Shown here in pieces: positions 1 to 12,786 of a stretch of DNA of 64,000 nt. A program made the position numbers and the translations under genes. Numbering within the stretch: the first letter of the stretch is position 1; each line of letters starts with the position of its first letter. The notes beneath the pieces were generated by a model, which was not told the origin of the DNA, searched no databases, and saw only the letters and a program-made list of their open reading frames with translations. The DNA is from Protea cynaroides (lineage: Eukaryota > Streptophyta > Magnoliopsida > Proteales > Proteaceae), in assembly GCA_028583415.1 (NCBI GenBank), contig CM053276.1, positions 120,955,666 through 121,019,665 on the forward strand, in the 5' to 3' direction.

Positions 1-631
1 GGTAGTTTACTATTCATTAGAGAAGATTCCTCAACTTTTACTTTCCATCTGTCATATACAGTTCTTCTAGTTTGGTCCTTTGGGTTTTCTTCTATGTTGT
101 AATATGTGATGAGAAAAGGTTATCTCTTGTCCATACGTGAAAATTTTCTTATTTCTCTCTCATTCTCTCTTCTCCTGTGATAAACCAACCACCAGAGGTA
201 AGAAAAGTACTTGATTTTGTTTAATATTATTGCACCCACACTGCAATGACTTTTTCTGATTAGGTGCTGCTTAATTATGGGTTGTGGGCACCCATGTCCC
301 AAGAGCCAAGAGAAAACGCATTTAGTGAATAGCTCTTATTTGTATATAAGCTAAAAATTTTACTTGGTCACAATCAGACATTGTCACCAGGTGTTTACAC
401 TGTTAGATTTTCACAAAACCACCCCTTTGAACATAGGACCAGGATGCCGAGGTGACATTATATTCAGGCAGTCCTATTAGGTAGACAATTCAAATTTACA
501 ATTCAAGAGGCATTCTTTTATCAGTAAAATTCAAGTTCTGACTAGGGATATTGAGGAACTTGGCAATTCAACTTTGGAATTGGATTCTAATTGTGAACCT
601 AAGCAATCTCAAAAAATCAAATGAAGATTAT
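1..631. other. Gene-free AT-rich sequence
   Basis: I see no convincing coding region, RNA gene or clear repeat here. Short open frames have no recognisable protein character. The stretch ends where the first hAT-like MITE begins. Confidence 0.5.
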
Positions 632-948
632 GTTTGGTATGTATTCCTGGAATGTATTTTAGGTCAAGAATACGTTTTGAGATAACAAAAACAATGTTTG
701 GTATACATTCTAGGAATGTATTTTAGATCAAGAACACATTTTGATAATGACAATAGTGGCGTTTGGTATGCATTCTATTTCTAGAATCATGGAATGTGTT
801 AAGAGAACGTGGCTATTTTGGAATGTGTTCTTTTAGCAATTCTGTATCCAAAGCTAGCTTAGAAAGGAAAAATCTCATTCTTTTGTTTGTTCTCATCTTA
901 TTTTAAGAATGCATTCTTTGATCTAAGAATGAGAATTCATACCAAACA
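632..948. mobile_element. MITE (hAT-like), TIR GTTTGGTATG
   Basis: A 317-bp non-coding unit begins GTTTGGTATGTATTC and ends GAATTCATACCAAAC, so its ends are inverted repeats matching at 14 of 15 bases. The phrase TTTGGTAT followed by GCATTC or ACATTC recurs inside. A second, diverged member is at 8123-8349. I could not find a clear target duplication. Family assignment to hAT is by resemblance to plant MITEs of this type and is an inference. Confidence 0.6.
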
Positions 949-1140
949 AATTTCCTCTTGAATTTCATTTTATAAGTCGGATTTCTTATAGTTTTGGAAT
1001 GCAATGTGTAAGACTGAACCTGAAGTGTTGAACACCCATTCCTATACTGGGAGTTAGAAATTCAAGCAAAACTGCAGCTATAGAATAACTGATTTAATTA
1101 CTATATAGAAAGGTAAAAAAAAAAAAAACTTAGTAATTTA

Positions 1141-1304
1141 TAAAAATCTCGTTCCAGTACTCCTTGTAAGCTTGGCTCATGAAGTATGCCTTATGTGGAG
1201 AAACTATGGCTGAGGAGGACCTGTACATTACATCGGGCATTGATGGTCCAAAGAAGAATGTCTCTATCACAGTTTTCTCAATGAGTTGTCTGTACGTAGC
1301 TGGT
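1141..1304 (-). CDS. Possible terminal exon of an unrecognised gene
   Basis: On the minus strand a CAG acceptor after a T-rich tract (ending about 1305) is followed by a 54-codon open frame ending in TAA at 1130-1132. Its protein has an ordinary globular composition, with YRQLIEKT, FFFGPSMPDVMYRSSS and SQAYKEYWNE, unlike the low-complexity frames nearby. It would be the last exon of a minus-strand gene. I could not place upstream exons in 1.4-5 kb with confidence and do not recognise the family. It could be a gene-end fragment left by rearrangement, or chance. Confidence 0.3.
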
Positions 1305-1359
1305 TGAGGATGACTGAAAAAGGTTATGGAAAAAAAATAAAAATAAATTATTATTGTCA

Positions 1360-1640
1360 AAAACGTTTGTCATTTTTTAAAATGTCAAAAAGCATCTATC
1401 ATGTCATGTGAGTAGATGATGTGTCTATTCTTACCATTGGAAAGAAAGAACATTGTTTAGATATTAGTCATATATTGAATTTCAAATTCAATTTTAATTA
1501 AACACCCCATTTATATTTGCATACATCCATGTATGTGTACTAGTAGTGTAAGCATTACTATGTACTCCAACTGTGAATGCTTAAATTAAAAAAATCATAA
1601 AATAAATTATCCATATTTATTTTGTGATTTTTTAAAACAT
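1360..1640. repeat. Dispersed repeat, copy 1 (related to 12787-13085)
   Basis: This AT-rich segment shares a run of landmarks, in the same order, with 12787-13085: GATGATGTGTCTATTC, a TATTGAATTTCAAA-like block, a GTATGTG block and ATTAAAAAAAT. The other copy has terminal inverted repeats, so both are probably relics of one MITE family. This copy is more decayed at its ends. Confidence 0.55.
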
Positions 1641-4600
1641 TACTAGGTAGATTTCTGTTTATTAATTTAATAATCTTAAAACATTTTGTACATCTGTCAA
1701 TACATAACATGAAATATTTTCATTCTCTCTATAGTAAACAGATTTGAGGCATGCATGGTTTTTCTTTTGCATAATTGATTAGTTTCAGAAGAGGTGCCAC
1801 GGCAGTAATTTGTAGCTAACCTCTCTAACCTCAAAAAAAAAAAAAAAAAAAAAACCCAAGTTGAAGAACAATATGTATCAGCCCTCAAGGGTTTTTTCTA
1901 TCGATCCAACCAAACCAGAATCCCTTTTTTTAAACTAAAGATGATTGAGTAATAAATGAATGTAACTAGTGAAAATAAAAAGGCAGTATTTTTTTTTTTT
2001 AAATTCAAAATTCAAAATTTTATTATGGAAAGAGTTTACCCAGCCTGTGTTTCAGCCGCCGGATTAGGGAGAGAATAGGGTGTGTAATACCATTTCTGCC
2101 CCTCTTATTATACAAGAGGGTGCACAAAAACCGGATACTTTTATTATCACTTCACTGTTATGTTAATTGGAAAGGTCACTTGACATTAGCAACATTGATG
2201 ACTTCCCTTCAAAGTAAAGTAGCAATCAATAAGAAATTAAAGTAACAATCAACAAGAAAATTAAGGGTCATTCATCATGATAATGAAACAAATTATTGTA
2301 ATCTTTAAAGGGGTGGGGGAATCCTTGATTGTTCCTCAATTCAATCATGACAAATATAAGCAGGCCTTGCTTTCCCTAGTTTTATTGTATTAACTTCTAA
2401 ATTAACTAAAATCATGGATCTTAAGAGTAAACAAGAAGTTATTGATTAGGAAATTGAGAAAGAATCAAGGCAAAATAATGTATAGGATAGTGATTAAACT
2501 AGAAGATCATCTGATCCATCAAATAGTACGATATCAGCTCACTGGGAAAGATGAACATTTATCTGAAGAAACTGTTTTCACAAGAAAACAGTGATATGTT
2601 TAAGGGTGCAATTTGGTATGATGTCGTACCAATGGATGCCTGTCACCTTTGGCTTGTGCTACAGACACCATTGCATGCAAGAAACAGAACCATATAAAAC
2701 TCCATTACATTCATCAGATCCGGTAGCTAATGCAGCTTAATTTACAACTGCTGGGTCTCCAGGACGTGTGGGTCTGCTTCTTAAATACATTTACTGCTAC
2801 AACCATCCCAGAAGACATACATAGAACAGGACCTGATATATCTGAGAGACCTCCTGACTTTAAACCAGGCAGCATACAATATGCATGACTTCCTGTACCT
2901 GATTAAAAGAGTAAAGGACGATGGCCATAATTCTCAGCTGCCTATATCCCTATCCCTGCACAACCATAACGGGGTTAGCAGACAGAAACTAATTCTTTTG
3001 TTTGCTTAAAAAATAACTAATACCAAATAACCAAACTTTTCTTTTTCAACTTTTTGTTTAAAATAACAGTGGGTGAATATTGGACATAATTAAATCTAAT
3101 TCAGTCCCTAAAACACTGAAGATATAGAAGAATAATTGAATAAATTTTGTTATAATCAGTGCCTAGTGTCCTTCATAACCTTCAAAAGACAAAAAGACAT
3201 ACTCTCTTTAAAGTTAATGCCATGCACCATTTGTTTACATGCACTTTAGAAAGTAGAAAGCTATATATACTGATACATTTCTTAAACTTTAATGTCAAAG
3301 TCACATGAAAGTAGAGTCATAAGGCTAAAAATTTCATGTCTGATTACTTTTCAATTCGAAATAGAAATATCTAAAAATTACCCTTGAAATCAATACCTGT
3401 GTTGAAACTGAGTTTTCACAACATGGACCAGAAGGGCTAGTCCAGGCTTGGTTGTGCTGGCTCCAAAGATGGATTGGGATGTTTGTGGACCATAATTTGA
3501 GCTTGAATTTTGTCTTGAATACAGGTTAACCTTCTAAGAATAGGAAGTGATCCATTTTAATAGAGAACTGATCGAGATCGACCACATGGTAATATGTGTT
3601 TGTGTATATATGATGGTAACTGTTTGCTTGCCATATATGGAACTATATGTTGTGAAATATGACTGTGCCTTAACACATTCAGCATGATAACTGATGAATA
3701 CAGATTAACTGATAGATTAATTGATGGGATCTATGGTTTCTTCTAACCCAATATCAGACCATGGTTTGTAATCCTTAAAAAATTTACATTTCATGGAATG
3801 AATATTCTAACTGGGAATATATAAACTATTAAACTCTCCTGCAAGAAAGTTTGAAGAAAAAAAAAAAAAAGGAAAAAAGAAAACTCAGATAAACTATGTA
3901 TACAACCAAAATTGGTAGGCATCATCAACATCAGGAAAATAGTATTCCTTTCCACCATAACCATTCAATGAATAATATCCTTTAGTCTAGACTTTCTTTT
4001 CTTGTAATTATTGCTCGAAGACACTCAGAAATATTTCTATCCTTGTCTTCCAATCCACACAAAAAGAAGGGAATATAGAGAGAGAGAACTGCAGGTTCCA
4101 CTAAAATGAGAATATCTTGCACCATAGATGTAACAACATACAATATTACCTACGTACGATCTTCAAAATCAGTTCCACTTGAAGACGAGACTGCCTAAAG
4201 GGCTGAATATCATCAAACTAAATTGCTTAAAATAATAATTCATGATAAACTGAAATCACATGAAAATCATCTCTCTTTCACTTCATATGCCCACTTATAT
4301 AATATAGAATCTCACCCACATACAATAACCATAAGATCAATTGAAGGTTGTTTGATCAGTTTCATAAATGGAAAGTATGAAGATCATGCAGAAGTCTGGA
4401 TTGAAACTATCAACGTCAACAGCAGCAATGGCCAGAAAGAGAACTGGAAATCGTGAAAGCCAATTTCAACACAAAATTAATTAGTATGATTATAAAGAAG
4501 AGGGATAAAATTATCAAACAACTGATCATATTCGATCATCAAACCATCGATTGTACATGTAGAACCAAATCTAGATCCAAAACAAATTTCACTTGATAAA

Positions 4601-5990
4601 GCTGAATAATCATGACCCAGATCAGGCCCTCTCTATATTTTCCCACAACTTTATTGAACTGCAGTAGCCATAGCCCCATGCAGTTCAAGAAAGCTGTGGA
4701 AGAATACAAAAAAGGACCACTTATGGATCCTCCCAGTGGAGAGGATTTACAGATACTGAACATCCTTTGGATACACCTAAGAACCCTAATAGATGAATAG
4801 GGTGGAAAGCTTATCACACAAAGAAGATAGGAGGAGGAAGGAGATGTAGGTTTAGGGTTGAGAAGGAACATGTATTTATTGTGGAATGGAGAAGGCTTCC
4901 AACCCAATCCCGAGAAGAATATAAGGCCCAACAATACTATATCATACCTTTTTCCCATCTCCAATTAAAAATCCTGTTGAATTTTGGACCCATTAGCCCA
5001 ATCAAAAAAAAAAAAAAAAAAAAATATCAGCGTTGCTGTGATGCAATGTGCTGGATCCAACGGCAATGGTATGCTTTGTGTTTGTAGGGCACACGTATCT
5101 GGTGGGACCCACAATTAGTAGTTGTGATCTGAAGCCCTAAATTGGGATTAAATGAAACTCAAATGGGATTCGAAATTAATCCAGGACCACATGGATACTT
5201 GGATAGCATGTGAACAAAAGTTGGCCCTGGCCCACCATGGAATGGTGTGTATGTGACATAAACCCCGTTTTTATCGGAACGGAGGTTGACGTTGTCGGGC
5301 TGGTGTGGGCTGAGGCAGACATTTCTATCTGTATGCAACACTAATTATATAACTGTGCAAAACAGTGTGCGTAGGTTAAGGTCCTACGCCCACTCGACTT
5401 AGTGGGCTTTAGATAGCTGTCAATCACTAATTAAGGCCCACTTTTCACTAACCATGCACTATTACTATAAAAAATTTATTTTTAAAATTTTAAATTATTT
5501 ATATTTTTATCTCTCTCTACATGCACACATGCCCTGATGCCCGACATGATTGAAGGTTTGTCGATAGATTTAACAGATAACTTTGTCTTTATCATTTAAC
5601 CTTCCTTACTACCAGTCCTCTTTATCCCAAAAATAATAATAATAATAATAAATTCTTATTGAATCCTCCCTGGTTTCTTGGGTTCAACTTGCTTCCACTC
5701 ATATATAATTAATGGGTTCACCTGGGCTGATTTCTTTATGATAGTCTGTTTGGAGGCTTCAAGTTTCAACTGATATTCAGCTTAATTGAGCAAGATATCT
5801 CCTATTATAATTTGCAAAACTAAATTCATGAAGTTGTATGTGTTAGATCAATTGATTTGAAGCTTGCCTTTTCAGAAAGCTATGGTTCATATTTTTAACG
5901 GTGTTGCTTTCAGGTAGGTTACAGTGGTACGTTGGTGGGAATGAAGATAGAATAGTGGGGCAGTTTCAATAAAGTGGATACAGTTAAGTT
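1641..5990. other. Gene-free stretch with no supported gene
   Basis: About 4.3 kb of AT-rich DNA with poly-A/T tracts (for example near 1833, 3857 and 5006). The longest frame (141 codons, minus strand, 4539-4964) has no recognisable domain. A minus-strand stretch near 2760-2900 is open for about 60 codons and looks mildly protein-like, but has no clear exon boundaries. I support no gene or RNA here. Confidence 0.45.
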
Positions 5991-6017
5991 TGTACATAAT
6001 TCTTGTCTGGACTCTTA

Positions 6018-6755
6018 GGCCTAGTTTCATAAAATTTCAGTTCTGGATTTTGGATTCTGGTTCAAAATTTGAATTCTACTTCAACTTATTCCAGGATTAT
6101 TTGAAAGTAAAAATATATTTGATAATGCATTTCTATAATGGATTCCAAAATATATTTGAAATAGAAACATGTTTGATAAACACTATCCCTCTAATCGAAG
6201 TCTAGAAAAATGATCGTGATAGTGGTGGGTGGTGGTGGGGGGGTGGTAGTGGTGGTGAGTGGTGGTGGTGGCAGCTGGGGTGGTGGTGGTGATGGTGAGA
6301 GGTGGTGGCGGTGGCGAGGATGGTGGTAGTGATGGCAACGGTGGCAACAGTGGTGGTGATGGCAACGGTGGCGGCGGTGGTGGTGATGGCAACAGTGGCG
6401 GCGATGGTGGTGATGGCAGTGGTGGGGGTGGCGGTGGTTGTGGTGGTGATGGCGGTGGTGGAAGTGGGTGATGGATGGTGGCGGCAGCGGTGGTGGTGGT
6501 GGGTGGTGGGTGGTGTGTGGTGGGTGATGGGTGGTGGCGACGGTGGTGGTGGTCAAGTGAAAGTCAACTCTTTTATTTTTTCCAAAAATTTAGTTACTCT
6601 AAAATTTTAGATTCTGAAGTCATTTTGAATCAGTGAGAGCTCGAATCCAACCAAGCTTATCAAATGCGTTTCTACTCCAAAATGACTCCCTAAGAGCAAG
6701 AATCCATAGAATCTAGACTAATTAAAATTTTATCAAACAAACCTTTACTGCAAAC
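6018..6755. mobile_element. Non-autonomous DNA element carrying a GGT minisatellite
   Basis: The left edge (GGCCTAGTTT, ATAAAATTT) and the reverse complement of the right edge (AAAGGTTTGTTT, ATAAAATTTTA) resemble each other, with inner blocks such as TTGGATTCTGG facing their complements near 6700. This suggests a roughly 0.74-kb MITE-like element. Its centre (6220-6556) is a long tract of GGT/GGC-type triplets. No transposase is encoded. The borders are approximate and no target duplication was confirmed. Confidence 0.45.
6220..6556. repeat. GGT/GGC-rich minisatellite, about 340 bp
   Basis: Strong strand asymmetry: the plus strand is almost only G and T with some A/C, built of GGTGGTGGT, GGTGATGGC and AACGGTGGC-type units. 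It produces long glycine/valine-rich frames on plus and proline/histidine/threonine-rich frames on minus. These are composition artefacts, not genes. Confidence 0.85.
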
Positions 6756-8122
6756 TTTTCTTTACAAAATGTATAGGATTTTGACCCACTGAATCATATA
6801 GAGGTCCATGGATAAAAAAATGAAGAAATCAGATTACCCAAAAACAGGTTTATCAAATTACCCACCCAAAGTTTTTTTTTTTTTTTTTTTTTTAAAGATA
6901 TTTATTGTTAAAATATCCTGAAAAATAAAATATGATCCCTCCATGCAAACCCATATATTTTTTTTCCCATTTATCGTTAATACAATTTTTTTGAAAACGC
7001 TATTAATTGTGTGCACCCCACCTGTAATATAATTCTTTGTTCCTTTCTCGGATCCATGACCTTTTTTTTTCTTCCTTGGCTAATGGATGCTTGATACATA
7101 GTTAGAATTAAAAATCCAATTTTAAACTCCCTTTTGTCATAGTTCAAAGTTCATGAACTCTTTTTTCACTGGGCTATACAGCTGAGATTTGTAGCAGGTC
7201 AAACAAACTACAAACTACAAAGCTTTTACAGAACTTTATGAATAAAATAAACACACATGCAATACTCTAACCACTTCTTTGGATTTCATTATGAAACCTT
7301 CAATCATCTCCTTACCTTTTCCATTACGCACTCTTTTTTGTTGCAGATGCTGGAGCTTCTTTTAGTGGGCTGTTATTTTTTAATGTGGGACATAATTTAG
7401 TGGTTGATAACTTTTAAAGGGTTGACTAACAAACACTTCTATCTAACAAATTGCTAACATAATCACAGGTGTTTCAAATAGTGCACGTGTCCTATAAAAT
7501 GAAGGGTGGATTTTAACGTGTATTTTTTAGGACCCGGAGATGGAATGGAGCGTTTACGAGAGCTGCATTCTAATGTGGGAGGAGGGCAGGAAGCCACACA
7601 CTGGATGCAGGTACAAGAACTTGATCCACTGACCAAGCCTCGAGCATGCTCTGAAGCGAATAATATCAATTCGCAGGGCAAACTTGGATCTACCTCTAAG
7701 TTTTGGTAAAATCCACCCCAATCGGCTTCTTATGTATCAAACTAGTAAGGTAATATAAAAATCATTCTTCTCTAGTAATTATCAATTGATCTACTGGTGT
7801 AACCCTTGAAATATAAGAAAAATTACATGATTACCTACTTTGGGTTTGAATTCATAAAACTACCTAACCTATCTTTATGTTTAACAAACTATTGTTTGGG
7901 TAATACAAAAATACCAATTAGTGCTGGATAGGGAACAGTATGAAGGATACCAATTAGATGGATCGGAGAATGCACGTGGAGACATTGGATTAGGATGATC
8001 AGTGCTTCATGGGTAATAGGGTACTTGTCTGAATCCACTATATACTACCCCAACCTTCTTGACGACTCAACAATATAGGGACCCCATTTGATCTATCACA
8101 TTGCAATTGTAGATGTTTTATA
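6756..8122. other. Gene-free stretch
   Basis: AT-rich sequence with a poly-T tract near 6871-6893. Open frames around 7463-7709 overlap on both strands and match no family I know. Nothing else is supported. Confidence 0.45.
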
Positions 8123-8349
8123 TTTGGTATGTAAACACGTTTTGAGATGGCAAGAATAATGTTTGGTATGCATTTTCATGGTTGAATCATGGAATGCATT
8201 AGAGATGACAACCAACTCGAATGCACTCTTTAATCCACTTTATATTTTAAGTCCAAAATGAAAATACCTAGGCCTTTAACCCATTCTCATTTAATATTAA
8301 GAATGCATTCTTAGAATAGAGAATGCATTTTTGAAAATGTATACCAAAC
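8123..8349. mobile_element. MITE (hAT-like), second member
   Basis: Begins TTTGGTATGTAAAC and ends with the complement (ATACCAAA), with an internal TGTTTGGTATGCATTT and the same GAATGCATTCTT-type motifs as the element at 632-948. It is non-coding and diverged. Confidence 0.55.
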
Positions 8350-8459
8350 ACAGTCTTAAAGTACACGTATGGATAAGCTTCCTACCACGGGCACATAGGA
8401 TCCAAGCTTTATAAAGAGAATGCATGCCTTAGTGAAAGCTTGTGCGAAAAGATTTATGC

Positions 8460-9180
8460 ACTTGTTGTTGTCGCTTAACGCTCAAGCTTCCTGAGAGGAC
8501 TAAACCTGTGTAGGAGGAAGCAAATAGGCAAGTGAGAGCGGGTTTGGACACCCTGTGGTCACTCCAATGCCTAAGTCGGTAGAACCGTGTCACGAGCAGT
8601 TGGAGCTCGGTATGGAAAATACAAGCTCCTGAAAGTGGGTTTAACAATCAGAGATAGAGAGAGTGTGTGTAAGGTTATCAAGGGTTCGATCCCTTTACCT
8701 TCGAATTAGGCTTTATATATAGAGGGGGCATGGAGTGGTATGGATTTTGGCATGATCTACATGATGGCCATTGAGTTTGTGCATATCCCAAACTCTCCAC
8801 CATCAATCGTGAATTGTGGTGGCGGTTGGATAAGGAGAGTGGATGAGCTCACGACTCAATCCTTTAGAAGTTGGGATCAAAAGTGAGCAGGTGGGCTAAT
8901 AGCTGTCAGATGCAGATCTTTTGGAAAACCTTCCTATAGCAGTTCCAAGATCCTAGTTCGTGGGCGACATCATCAGCTAGCATGATGCCGAGGATGGGGG
9001 AACGTACACAATCTGGGCGGATCCATGATTGTTGATCTAAGATTGTAAAGTCAAGTCTTTTACCGGGCCAACCTCTGATGTTGCTTCCTTGTGAACTTGC
9101 ACGTGGCTGGACATGTGTCTTCTAGTTGGGGACTTGTATTTGAACATATGTCTTTCTTCGATTGATGAGATCATTATTGC
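8460..9180 (-). mobile_element. Degenerate LTR remnant, distant relative of the Gypsy LTR in this window
   Basis: Several landmarks match the Gypsy LTRs at 48.6 and 55.4 kb in the same order: GACTAAG-like text, CACTCCAATGCCTAAGTC (compare CACTCCGAT..TTAAGTC), then a TATA-like TATATATAGAG before GCATGG. The orientation matches that Gypsy element, with LTR sense on minus. No coding sequence or second LTR is nearby, so it is an old solo LTR or fragment. Borders are rough. Confidence 0.35.
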
Positions 9181-10384
9181 CTTAACATCACTCATGGACG
9201 TAAGATAAAAATTGAGCTCAAGACAAAAACAGGACCTCCATAACCAGAGTGATGCAAAATTTCCCTCTACCCCTCTTAAGAAACTGGAGAACTCAAGGAC
9301 ATTAGATTGAAATTCAACTTTGGGAGACTAGCCATTTTAAATACCATGGCATCAATTTGAAACTCTATAATCTATACGGGCGCAAGCAGCGGGGCTTAGG
9401 TTAGAGAATGATAATTTTGGAACCAAATTGAGCCTTAGCCTTCCCAACATAGCTCATTTTGGTTCAAAGTTGAACCTTATTTTGCCCCAACTTCCTCCCC
9501 TTATCTAAGCTGGCTTCTGAAGCCTTTGCATATGCCTAGCCTCTAAAGCATGGGCTCTATGTTCTAAACTCTAATCGTTCTTTTCTTTTCTTTCTTTTTT
9601 TCATCACCATCAATTTGGTTTCCATTAGGGATTGCAAGTTACATTGATGGCTGATTTGCACGCACACACATTCTTATGGATTTGACTTCTCTCAAATCTA
9701 ACTATTTCTCAAGTTATGATCTAAGAGTCAATCTAGGGCGTATTAGACTTGAAAGGATCTCTTTCCCACATTTACTCTCACATGGTTTTAAAATTGAATC
9801 TGAATTAATGGAATTTACTGGCCCCAATTCCAATTCCAATTCCAATTTATAGGCATTTTTCGAATATCCTTTTTTTCTTCTTGCTATTTTCTTTGTAGCA
9901 TTTTGCACCAATAGAGAAAGCTCTAATTTAGTGTATACGGATTCATCATGTCCACACCAAGTCCCTTTCGTGTCATAAGTCATGGTCATTGACAATGTCT
10001 CTCGTGTAGGGTTTTGTCATTCATAGACTCAATTAAAAGTGCTTATTTCTCCTCTTGAAACGGATAGTTTGGTTGAAAATTGAAAAATAAAGTTGATTGA
10101 CTTGAAAGTCACTTTTTTTCGATAGATGACATTTGTCCATTTTTTTTTTTTTTTTGTAAATAAAGAAAGTGGTCATTATAGGTAAAGGGGGGAGGGCTTT
10201 GTCGGGGAGTACCTTTCAGAAAGCGATTTTTGTGAATGATTAAGGGGAAATGTATTTTGGGAATTTCAAATATAAGGGGAATGGGATGTTTTTCATTTTT
10301 TTGATAGTGAGATATTTCATACCATACCCCTCCTTGAGGGATAAATCAGTCAAACTTCGTCCTTAGATAAAATATTACCTGACA
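9181..10384. other. Gene-free stretch
   Basis: No supported gene. A short (CCAATT)n-like run lies near 9820-9848, and poly-T near 10139-10155. Confidence 0.45.
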
Positions 10385-10393
10385 AACAAGACA

Positions 10394-10636
10394 GGATCTA
10401 CATCCTCTTTCGCCTAAGTTTGGGCAGGAGACTTGGCAGCCCGAATGGATGGCAGCCACCTGGCTCTCGGGTGGATCCGAGCCCTCAATCCGAGCCGACA
10501 CCCCTGTCGGCTCAGCTTGTTGGCTCGGATGTCTGCTCGGATTGAGGGTTCGGATCCACCCGAGAGCCAGGTGACGGCCATCCATTCGGGCCGTCAAATC
10601 TCCCGCCCAAACTCCAACGGGAGACGATTTCTATAC
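10394..10636. mobile_element. Foldback MITE, MULE type, with 9-bp target duplication
   Basis: This 243-bp element is a near-palindrome. The left arm (GGATGGCAGCCACCTGG, CTCGGGTGGATCCGAG) is repeated in inverted order in the right arm, around a GTCGGCTC-containing loop. It is flanked by perfect 9-bp direct repeats AACAAGACA at 10385-10393 and 10637-10645, the duplication length typical of Mutator-like elements. Open frames on both strands arise from the palindrome and are not genes. Relatives are at 13745, 14448, 15029 and 59451. Confidence 0.85.
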
Positions 10637-10645
10637 AACAAGACA

Positions 10646-11796
10646 TCCTGATCAATTCTGATTTGGAAATAATATTGTCTAACAAGATAAATCTTATTTT
10701 CTTTTTTCATGGGCAAGGAAAACCTTGTTGATCACTTTAAAGTATTGTTAATCTCTATGAAGATACTAGAACTAATTGTTTTTGGTACACCTAATTAAAA
10801 AATGTTTGAGGGCAATGTTTTAACTTTCTTTGATGATCTATGATGACCTAATTTTTTTTTCCCGTAACAAGACTTAGCCAAATTCCTTCAAGTGGAAAGA
10901 GGGAGGGGACCTCTTTTACAAAACCTTGAACCGAACATTTTGTAGTTCTTAATCTCTTACAGGAGAAGTTTCCTAACTAATCCGGCCATTTGGCTACAAG
11001 GGAAACGAGATTGAAGTAAAAAATTTTAACCCTAAAAAAGAAGCTTGTATAATCATTCCTCAACATGGTTGTATGAACTACTTAAGTTTTTTATAATATT
11101 CAGTAATAATATTTTTTAGACTTTTCAAATATATAATGATTTGAAATTAATAACATAATCATATGATAAAATGATGATTACCATTTTTTTTTTTTCAATT
11201 TAAAATTTTCATTTTCTTTATCTTTAATTTCCCTTACAACATACAAAGCCTCAAGGTGAAACCTCACGAGGTAACTACTTTCTTATAGCTAATCTTCCTT
11301 ATTTACACTTTACCCTCCAGTAACCCATATAGTTTCTCACTTCAAATTGAAATCCGCAGCCGCCAAGAGGAAAACAAAGGGATTGAACAGAGAAATTAAA
11401 AAAATACGTTCGTGGTAAAGGAAAATAATGGGATCCACTAAACATCCCATCATCCAGAGTAGGGCGGATTTGGAGGGAAAAAAAGATTGCGAAAGAAAAT
11501 TTGAAGAAAGCATAAGAAATGTTCGGTAAGAAAAAAATCAAGTGTTCTATACTTTACCATTAATCAGTTTATTTATGAAAGAAAGAACCAGGTGAAGGTA
11601 ATTTGGGCAAATGGAAATTTCAAAGAAGGAAGAGAAGTGATAGTTTACTTTATGGGGGAACCAGAAAAGAAGTTAGAACATAGGAGTTTGAATAAATACA
11701 AGCTATGTACAAGGGAGTGATAGTAATTGTAACTTTTAATCATGGAAAAATTTCACCCCCCCCCCCTTCCCCCTTCTGTTTTTAAGTTATTTAATC
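10646..11796. other. Gene-free stretch
   Basis: AT-rich sequence with poly-T near 11183-11195 and a C-run at about 11755-11766. I see no supported gene or RNA. Confidence 0.45.
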
Positions 11797-11964
11797 CTTA
11801 ATTTTATGATTAATTTTATGCACCCTTAAATATGATTTGATAAATGATGATGTGGCAACATTTAAAATATTATAATAATTCTTAATTTTATGATTAATTT
11901 TATGCACCCTTAAATATGATTTGATAAATGATGATGTGGCAACATTTAAAATATTATAATAACA
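11797..11964. repeat. Tandem duplication, two 84-bp units
   Basis: The block beginning CTTAATTTTATGATTAA and ending near ATTATAATAA occurs twice back to back (starts at 11797 and 11881), essentially identical. The near-identity suggests a recent local duplication. It is non-coding. Confidence 0.9.
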
Positions 11965-12786
11965 AATTACCCTTAAACAATAGTTACTTACTGTTTTACT
12001 TTCTTTTGAAACCTAAACTTACAAATAATCTTACCTATTGTTTTTCCCTTTGATTGTGACCCAACTGTAGAGAACGAAATAGAAAAACAAACTAGAGAAG
12101 AATTGTTGGAAATGATTGGATCAAATCCTAGCTTTAGGGTAAAAAAGATATGAAAGAAAAAAAAATCGCTAGAAGTCATTAAAATTTTTTAGGTTTTTTT
12201 TTTTTTATAATATGAGGAGAATGAATATTCCAATGCACGAGGGAAATTGGAAAGCCTATGGGTTTTAACCAAAGCTCTGATGACAGCGACTTTGGCGTGT
12301 CCTTGACTGTGCCTATTCCGGTTAGCTCTGAGGTATTGTGACGTTGGCTCCACCCACGTCCAGGATGCTGTTCTCCTAATGCAATCAAAGTTAGAGAATG
12401 GTTCGCTAACCAAAATAGGGAGAAAACTAGACATACATAACAAGAGCAAACCGTTGAACAAACAATCTAGGCTTGCTCCTGTTGTCTTCAGTTTTATTTC
12501 AAACTCTTCGAAACCAGAAAAGATCAGCAAGTCTGATTTTCGTTCATATTGGAAAACCTCCCATGATTATGTCAAGTCACCAAAAGAGATTTTACCCAAA
12601 TACCACCCATAAATAGAGTTGTGAAGCCCGATTTTCAATATTGTTAATTGAGAAGGGGGTTGGATCGAAGTGGGGGTGGGGAGAGAGACGGGTAGTAGGG
12701 TTGGTGTGGAGTCCCCGTTTCGTTATTATTAGAGTGTGAGAAACGTGAAAGGGTGGATATATTTGGGGAAATGTTGTTGTAACAAT
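11965..12786. other. Gene-free stretch, possible unrecognised coding relic on minus strand
   Basis: A minus-strand frame of 113 codons (12189-12530) and an overlapping 69-codon frame have somewhat protein-like sequence, but neither matches a family I recognise and there are no clear splice borders. I do not call a gene. Confidence 0.35.

Noticed and set aside
4539..4964. 141-codon minus frame
   Set aside because: No recognisable domain, odd composition and an opposing frame; not enough to call a gene.
6183..6610. Several overlapping frames, Gly/Val-rich on plus and Pro/His/Thr-rich on minus
   Set aside because: All are translations of one GGT/GGC minisatellite; none has a domain or unique sequence.
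8640..8705. tRNA-like GGTTCGATCCC motif
   Set aside because: No matching acceptor, D or anticodon stems around it; it lies in an LTR-like remnant.
10346..10651. Overlapping frames on both strands with similar peptides
   Set aside because: They arise from the palindromic MITE, whose two arms encode the same peptide on opposite strands.
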